From the NCBI GenBank assembly GCA_947174155.1, contig CAMWHX010000030.1, positions 1-8,949 of the forward strand: a stretch of 8,949 nucleotides of DNA, read 5' to 3'. Positions 4,735-8,949 of this stretch are shown one piece after another. The DNA is from an uncultured Porphyromonadaceae bacterium. Its GTDB lineage: Bacteria; Bacteroidota; Bacteroidia; Bacteroidales; Muribaculaceae. The stretch's first letter is position 1. Every line of letters begins with the position of its first letter. The notes below the pieces were generated by a model that was not told the DNA's origin, did not search any database, and saw nothing but the letters and a program-made list of their open reading frames with translations. Made by a program: the position numbers and the translations under genes.

Positions 4735-5277
4735 TCAACGTGCAGCCATCAAAACCGGAGCATTTTCTGCACGCCAGGCCATGAGACCCTCTTGGGAGAG
4801 TTCTACGTCGGAGTCACCCTGAGGTGTGTGGATGCGCACGTGAGAGTCGTCGAGCATGGTCATGAAGGGGAGAGTGGCCTCCGGCGTCACTACATTCCAT
4901 GTCTGATCATCCTCTTTGAAGGCCAGACGTACGCTTTCACCGGTATACTCATTCTTGATGTCATAACCGGTGCCATCGCAGGCGATCGTATAGCGACCGT
5001 GGTCGGTGTCGACAGTCTTGATGGAGGAGGTCATGGGGTTGCGTCCGCTCCAGAATTCAATGGAATTGAGGATAAGAACATCGGCTATGGCGGTGACTTC
5101 GTAGACGGGGAGAACCCAGAATGCGAAGAACACTACTTCGTTGACAAACTTGTTGCTGACCTGATTGTTCCAGGAGAGCACGCTTTTCGTCAGACTGAAA
5201 CTGCCGATACAGGAGGTGAGGGTGGTAGAGGCGAGCAGCAGGGCTGCTACGGCACCTGTGAAGATAGGCTTTCTCAT
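4735..5277 (-). CDS. DUF3332 family lipoprotein
   Basis: A 180-residue protein. The N-terminus is a lipoprotein signal: MRKP, a hydrophobic stretch, and the lipobox LTSC with Cys23 as the likely acylation site. The mature part holds the DUF3332 hallmarks: NKFVNEVVFF (residues 42-51), a hydrophobic segment WVLPVYEVTAIADVLIL (54-70) and NSIEFWSGRNP (71-81). A beta-rich C-terminal half follows (YTIACDGTGYDIKNEY, VRLAFKEDD). DUF3332 has no known function; envelope location is inferred from the lipobox and the hydrophobic segment. ATG at 5277 is the only start that leaves an intact signal peptide. Its upstream region is entirely the repeat block 5279-5412, with no SD and no consensus promoter visible, so it may be transcribed from mltF or from a non-consensus promoter. 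Confidence 0.88.
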   Translation of the reverse strand: MRKPIFTGAVAALLLASTTLTSCIGSFSLTKSVLSWNNQVSNKFVNEVVFFAFWVLPVYEVTAIADVLILNSIEFWSGRNPMTSSIKTVDTDHGRYTIACDGTGYDIKNEYTGESVRLAFKEDDQTWNVVTPEATLPFMTMLDDSHVRIHTPQGDSDVELSQEGLMAWRAENAPVLMAAR

Positions 5278-5278
5278 G

Positions 5279-5312
5279 ATAATGTTGAATTTTGAATGTT
5301 GAATTTTGAATT
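5279..5312 (-). repeat. Inverted copy of the 1211-1244 tandem repeat, touching the DUF3332 start codon
   Basis: This 34-base stretch is the exact reverse complement of 1211-1244. On the minus strand it reads two tandem ATTCAAAATTCAAC units followed by ATTAT and, one base later, the DUF3332 ATG, so the repeat occupies the ribosome-binding region. Confidence 0.85.
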
Positions 5313-5337
5313 ATTGGAGTTATTGGAGCTATTGGAA
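5311..5337 (-). repeat. 9-bp tandem repeat, three copies
   Basis: TTATTGGAG at 5311-5319 and 5320-5328 is followed by a degenerate CTATTGGAA at 5329-5337. It lies in the spacer between the two AT-rich arrays upstream of the DUF3332 gene, the place held by the 15-bp direct repeats in the other block (1153-1203). Confidence 0.75.
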
Positions 5338-5380
5338 GCATACCAATTTTGAATTATCACTCACTGCTAACTGCGTAGCT

Positions 5381-5412
5381 AATTATGAATTATGAATTGT
5401 GAATTATGAATT
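5381..5412 (-). repeat. Heptad array (AATTCAT/AATTCAC) at the mltF stop codon
   Basis: Five AATT cores are spaced by three bases (ATG, ATG, GTG, ATG on the plus strand) across 5381-5412. On the minus strand this is AATTCAT-type repeats. The mltF stop (5406-5404) is inside it, as the LRR gene stop is inside 1120-1144. Confidence 0.8.
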
Positions 5413-6840
5413 GATTGAAATTATTTGACGGTAGGCGGCGTTGACGGAGTGGACGAAGTCCACGGTCTCGCGGGCGTGGAAGTATCCGTTTTTGACTACC
5501 GGATCCCGATAGTATTTCGGTTTGGATTTCATCAGGGCTGCCCGGCTCACACCACCTTCCCATCGGGAGGCGTCGAGCCCGTATTTCCGGGCCAAGGCGA
5601 TAGCGTCTACGATGTGGCCCATACCCGCATTGTAGGAGGCAAGAACGAAATCACGCCGCAATGTATGGTCCGGGATTCGTTTGGCGAGGGCCTTATCGAG
5701 GTTTAACAGCAATGTGATTCCCGCCTCGATGCAGACGGCCGGATCCGTGAGGCGAGAGGGATTGATACCCATGCCGCGGGCAGTGCCCGGCATCACCTGC
5801 ATGATGCCACGCGCTCCGGCCCAAGACACTATATCAGGTTTAAAGCGGGATTCTACATAGGCTACTGCCGCAGCGAGACGCCAGTCGTAGCCCAAACGCT
5901 TGGAAATGCTTTGGAAATGCCGGATATATGGCACGCTCTTAATCCGATCAGTTACCGCAGACACAGTGCCTTCTCCCGCCTCCTCCACAATATCGTCATG
6001 AGGGTGTGAATGTGCACCGTTTCGGGAATCGAGATAATACTTGCTGTAAGTCTTTGAGATCAGAATACTGTCAGTGGACGTCCAGCGGTCCACAACCCTG
6101 GCGAGAAGGGTGTCTGAGGGATTGACAGCCCAGCGGAGGCGCTGGTCAAGGCTCAGAGGGACCGAGAAGTCGAGACGAGGAAAGCGCGAGGCATTATAGG
6201 TGGCCAGATCAGAGTCAATCACGGTCATTTCCAGTTCTGACCGATCAACCAGACTGACCAGATCACCCTCGCTCAGAGTGTCATTGTCGAGAACGGAGAT
6301 GTTAACGCCTCCCCCGATTTCATTGTTCAGGTTGCGCATACGTTGGGCATATCGGGTGTCGTCTTCCACCGTGACCGTGTGGCCCGGGAGAGATGTGACG
6401 TCAGATATCTGACCTTCACCGCGACGCTGCACGAGAACCTGATGACTGATACGTTCCGGACCACACAAAGCGACCAGCGAACGGGTCGGACGTGTATCCG
6501 CAACGGGTCCTACAGCAATATCCACCTTCCCCGCCGACACCATTTCCACGAGGTCAGCTACTCCCGATGCCATGATGATTCGGATAGGCCGGTGTAGCGA
6601 GTCTGCAAGCACATGAGCCAGTTCGTAGTCATAGCCTACCGTAGTGTCGCGATATTCGTAGCAGGAGTAGGGGGCATTGATCATGGCGACCCTCAGGGTG
6701 TCAGGACCTGTCACGTCATTTATCACTGCCGTGGACCGGCCGTTAGGGGAGAGTCGGACAGCGAGCCATCCGATAACGCAGGCGCCAAGCAGTATTATCG
6801 ACGAGGTCAGGATATTTAGGCGGAATCGAGAGTTACTCAT
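5404..6840 (-). CDS. mltF: Membrane-bound lytic murein transglycosylase F (SBP_bac_3 plus SLT domains)
   Basis: Cleaves the MurNAc-GlcNAc bond of peptidoglycan with formation of 1,6-anhydro-MurNAc. The 478 residues are normal for MltF. An N-terminal hydrophobic anchor (about 9-30) includes LGAC at 18-21, a possible lipobox, but the hydrophobicity continues past the Cys, so a TM anchor is at least as likely. A family 3 solute-binding-like regulatory domain spans about 48-270 (DTLRVAM, VGYDYELAHVLADSL, KVDIAVGPVADT). The SLT domain starts near 310: YVESRFKP with catalytic Glu330, AGARGIMQVMPGTA (341-354) and ASYNAGMGHI (401-410). The C-terminus IISINS is encoded partly by the heptad repeat. The start follows recQ by 53 bases without a visible promoter, so it may be read from the recJ-recQ transcript. 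Confidence 0.94.
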   Translation of the reverse strand: MSNSRFRLNILTSSIILLGACVIGWLAVRLSPNGRSTAVINDVTGPDTLRVAMINAPYSCYEYRDTTVGYDYELAHVLADSLHRPIRIIMASGVADLVEMVSAGKVDIAVGPVADTRPTRSLVALCGPERISHQVLVQRRGEGQISDVTSLPGHTVTVEDDTRYAQRMRNLNNEIGGGVNISVLDNDTLSEGDLVSLVDRSELEMTVIDSDLATYNASRFPRLDFSVPLSLDQRLRWAVNPSDTLLARVVDRWTSTDSILISKTYSKYYLDSRNGAHSHPHDDIVEEAGEGTVSAVTDRIKSVPYIRHFQSISKRLGYDWRLAAAVAYVESRFKPDIVSWAGARGIMQVMPGTARGMGINPSRLTDPAVCIEAGITLLLNLDKALAKRIPDHTLRRDFVLASYNAGMGHIVDAIALARKYGLDASRWEGGVSRAALMKSKPKYYRDPVVKNGYFHARETVDFVHSVNAAYRQIISINS

Positions 6841-6893
6841 GTGATCGACTGATTAGGGTGAAAGAATCATGCCATGCTTAGGGGGCTTACTTG

Positions 6894-8825
6894 TCAGGGT
6901 ATGCTGTACCAGGTATCATCGAGGGTGATATATCCTTCCGAGATCAGCCACGACAGGACGGGACGCAGATCGGTGTCGCTGACACCGACAGAGCGGGATA
7001 AGGAAACGATGCGTGCAGGCCCTTTCTCCCGGAGAGTGTCGAGGATGCGTGATTGGATCTCAACGGCAGAGAGTGATGCCTCTTTAGAAGATCTCTTTCG
7101 GGCCTCCCGACACACATCGCAACGCCCGCAATCTCCGGAATCCGTCTCGCCGAAATATCCAAGCATATACTTGACACGACAATCATCTTCAAAGGAGGCG
7201 TATTTGATGACGGCCTCCGTGCGTGTCTGCATTATCCTATACCGATCCTCATATACCGCCCGACCAATCATCACATGGCGACTCTCCTCGCGCGCTGTCG
7301 GTACATACATATATGGTGTCCGGCTGCGAGGCACGTATACCAGAATTTTCGCCCGATTGAGCTCGAGGAGCGCCTCATACACTTTCTGAGGGACGACGGT
7401 CAACTCGCGGGCAATCTTCACCTCATCTATCTGCACATAGTCGGTAAATAATCCCGGGTAAAGGCGCAAGACTTTACCTAAGACACGTTCAGCCTCGGGG
7501 GAGAGACCATGAAGAGAATACAACTCCTCGCGCTCAACCGTGATGATGACACGCGACTTGCTCTCCGTCTCCTCGATAAAATCGAGATAACCGGCCTGAC
7601 CCAGTATATTGAGAGCTGCCTTGACCTGACGGTCCTGCATCTTGAAAAGGTGACAAAACTCCGTCAGGTTGAATTCAAAAAGACGGTCGTAACCCTCACC
7701 GATTGAGAGGTGAAGATAGTTGCAGACACGCTCGTAGACCTTACGGATATATTCACGCTCGGGGAAATGCTCGGAGAGTCGTCGGCGCAGTGTCGCGCTG
7801 TCATAACGCGACACGAGAAGCACGGCGAAGGAGGGGAGTCCGTCACGCCCTGCTCGCCCCGCCTCCTGATAATACTCTTCGAGCGAAGGGGGGAAGTCAA
7901 AGTGTATCACGACGCGAACGTCGGGCTTGTCAATTCCCATGCCGAAGGCATTCGTAGCCACCATAACGCGCACGAGCCCCTGCTGCCAGAGATTCTGACG
8001 CTCCTCCTTATCCTGATGAGTCAGACCGGCATGATAGAATGTGGATTGAATACCGACCAGGTTGAGGTGTTCGGCGATTTCGCGGGTACGCTTACGACTA
8101 CGCACATAGACGATGGCAGACCCGGAGGTGCGACTCAGGATATGGGTCAGATCGTGATACTTCTGTTCCGAAGCGCGACAGATATAACTAATATTGTCGC
8201 GGCTGAAACTCATTTTGAAGAGAGCCGGATTGCGGCAGTCAAGCTGAGTCAGTATATCCTCCGCTACCTCCGGAGTGGCGGTAGCGGTCAGCGCCAGCAC
8301 CGGAATACCCGGACAGATCTTGCGCAGAGACTTGATATTCAGATAAGAGGGGCGGAAGTCGTAGCCCCATTGGGAGATGCAATGCGCTTCATCGACGACT
8401 ATCAGACGGATAGGGAGATGGCGCAGTTCGTAGAGGAAACGTTCATTGCGCAGGCGCTCGGGAGCGATATAGAGAAACTTGGCGCGATTGTTGACCAGCC
8501 TTTCCCACGCCACGCGCAGCTCCCCGCTGTTCATTCCCGAATGAAAGTAGACCGCCTGGATATGACGTTTGCGCAGATTGTCGACCTGGTCCTTCATCAG
8601 TGAGATCAGAGGGGTGACGACTACGGTGAGGCCGCCGAGCACAAGCCCGGAGATCTGAAACGTCAGACTCTTGCCACCACCCGTAGGCATCAGGCCGAGA
8701 GTATCACGCCCCGAAAGCACGGAGCGGATTATATCCTCCTGAAGCGGACGAAAGTCATCATAGCCCCAGTATTTTTTCAGAATACCACGGATGTCGGCCG
8801 TAATGGAGGTCTCAGAGGAGGTCAT
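6894..8825 (-). CDS. recQ: RecQ-family ATP-dependent 3'-5' DNA helicase, with displaced zinc domain
   Basis: A 643-residue protein with a complete superfamily 2 core: RPLQ (motif 0, 26-29), MPTGGGKS (Walker A, 46-53), DEAHC (145-149), SQWGYDFR (aromatic loop, 151-158), LTATAT (179-184), AFGMGIDKPDV (293-303) and QEAGRAGRDG (motif VI, 320-329). The four zinc ligands keep the classic RecQ spacing, Cys549-x16-Cys566-x2-Cys569-x2-Cys572. They come about 170 residues later than in E. coli RecQ because an insert (about 355-540, apparently helical/winged-helix) follows the helicase core. The last ~60 residues resemble a winged helix (IVSLSRSVGVSDTDLRPVLSWL); no HRDC domain is seen. It unwinds DNA in replication and recombination repair. 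The start overlaps the recJ stop by ATGA, implying coupled translation and joint end resection with RecJ. It may be a second RecQ paralogue in its genome. Confidence 0.93.
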   Translation of the reverse strand: MTSSETSITADIRGILKKYWGYDDFRPLQEDIIRSVLSGRDTLGLMPTGGGKSLTFQISGLVLGGLTVVVTPLISLMKDQVDNLRKRHIQAVYFHSGMNSGELRVAWERLVNNRAKFLYIAPERLRNERFLYELRHLPIRLIVVDEAHCISQWGYDFRPSYLNIKSLRKICPGIPVLALTATATPEVAEDILTQLDCRNPALFKMSFSRDNISYICRASEQKYHDLTHILSRTSGSAIVYVRSRKRTREIAEHLNLVGIQSTFYHAGLTHQDKEERQNLWQQGLVRVMVATNAFGMGIDKPDVRVVIHFDFPPSLEEYYQEAGRAGRDGLPSFAVLLVSRYDSATLRRRLSEHFPEREYIRKVYERVCNYLHLSIGEGYDRLFEFNLTEFCHLFKMQDRQVKAALNILGQAGYLDFIEETESKSRVIITVEREELYSLHGLSPEAERVLGKVLRLYPGLFTDYVQIDEVKIARELTVVPQKVYEALLELNRAKILVYVPRSRTPYMYVPTAREESRHVMIGRAVYEDRYRIMQTRTEAVIKYASFEDDCRVKYMLGYFGETDSGDCGRCDVCREARKRSSKEASLSAVEIQSRILDTLREKGPARIVSLSRSVGVSDTDLRPVLSWLISEGYITLDDTWYSIP

Positions 8826-8949
8826 GACGGCTTGGAGACGCGGATGTCGCGGATCATCAGCTGTACCGAATCGGGAGAATTGGGATGCTTGGACTGCTCG
8901 ATGGTATAGCAGATGTCGATAGGTTTATGGCTGTGGATATGCTCGAAAT
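8822..8949 (-). CDS. recJ: Single-stranded-DNA-specific exonuclease RecJ, C-terminal end (partial)
   Basis: The minus strand is open from the window edge to TGA at 8824-8822, giving the last 41 codons (FEHIHSHKPIDICYTIEQS ... QLMIRDIRVSKPS). The pattern I-D-I-C-Y-T-I-E ... S-V-Q-L-M-I-R-D-I-R matches the C-terminal OB-fold of RecJ proteins, where this last strand pair ends the chain. RecJ is a manganese-dependent 5'-3' ssDNA exonuclease; its catalytic DHH domains are outside the window. The stop shares four bases (ATGA) with the recQ start, which fits the helicase/nuclease pairing of RecQ and RecJ in resection. The fragment is short, so the call rests on this motif plus the recQ context. Confidence 0.75.
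   Translation of the reverse strand, partial: FEHIHSHKPIDICYTIEQSKHPNSPDSVQLMIRDIRVSKPS

Noticed and set aside
4729..5295. Plus-strand frame of 188 codons opposite the DUF3332 gene
   Set aside because: Antisense shadow; the minus strand has a lipobox and DUF3332 motifs, while this frame has no recognisable features.
5057..5341. 94-codon minus-strand frame overlapping the DUF3332 start
   Set aside because: It translates the tandem repeats and then an alternative frame of the DUF3332 gene; no conserved features.
7710..8603. Long plus-strand open frame (297 codons) opposite recQ
   Set aside because: It lies entirely antisense to the conserved helicase motifs, its translation resembles no family, and it arises from the codon bias of recQ.

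Overview
The window looks like chromosomal DNA of a Bacteroidales bacterium (Bacteroidota), plausibly a gut Muribaculaceae-type lineage; the family is inferred, not shown. Support comes from a consensus Bacteroidota promoter (TTTG-N20-TAnnTTTG), the absence of clear Shine-Dalgarno sequences, a BspA-like leucine-rich repeat protein with a type IX secretion-like C-terminus, a DUF3332 lipoprotein, and AT-rich heptad repeats (AATTCAT/AATTCAA) between genes. No phage, transposase, CRISPR array, rRNA or tRNA was found.

Layout. Positions 1-1128 (+) hold the 3' part of a secreted LRR_5/BspA-like protein, which converges on everything else; all other genes are on the minus strand. Reading the minus strand from the right: the end of recJ (8949-8822) overlaps recQ (8825-6894) by ATGA and is followed by mltF (6840-5404). 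After a repeat block (5279-5412) comes a cluster of small envelope-type genes: a DUF3332 lipoprotein, two tandem YtxH paralogues, a holin-like two-TM protein and a 124-residue hypothetical, ending with prmA (3299-2457). A hairpin/U-tract terminator after prmA is physically merged with the promoter of an ECF sigma factor (2160-1570). Downstream of the sigma factor I propose an unlisted 53-residue small gene (1446-1285), whose stop codon runs directly into a strong, symmetrical terminator (1245-1286).

How the parts fit. recJ-recQ is a translationally coupled DNA end-processing pair (helicase plus 5'-3' ssDNA exonuclease). mltF and the DUF3332/YtxH/holin-like genes belong to the cell envelope. 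prmA modifies ribosomal protein L11. The sigma factor has no anti-sigma gene beside it; its only candidate partner is the small ORF.

Most interesting points: the sigma-factor/small-ORF unit, the terminator-embedded promoter, and a two-part repeat found twice in mirrored orientation, each time supplying the final Asn-Ser-stop codons of the gene before it. The RecQ paralogue has its zinc cluster displaced about 170 residues towards the C-terminus.
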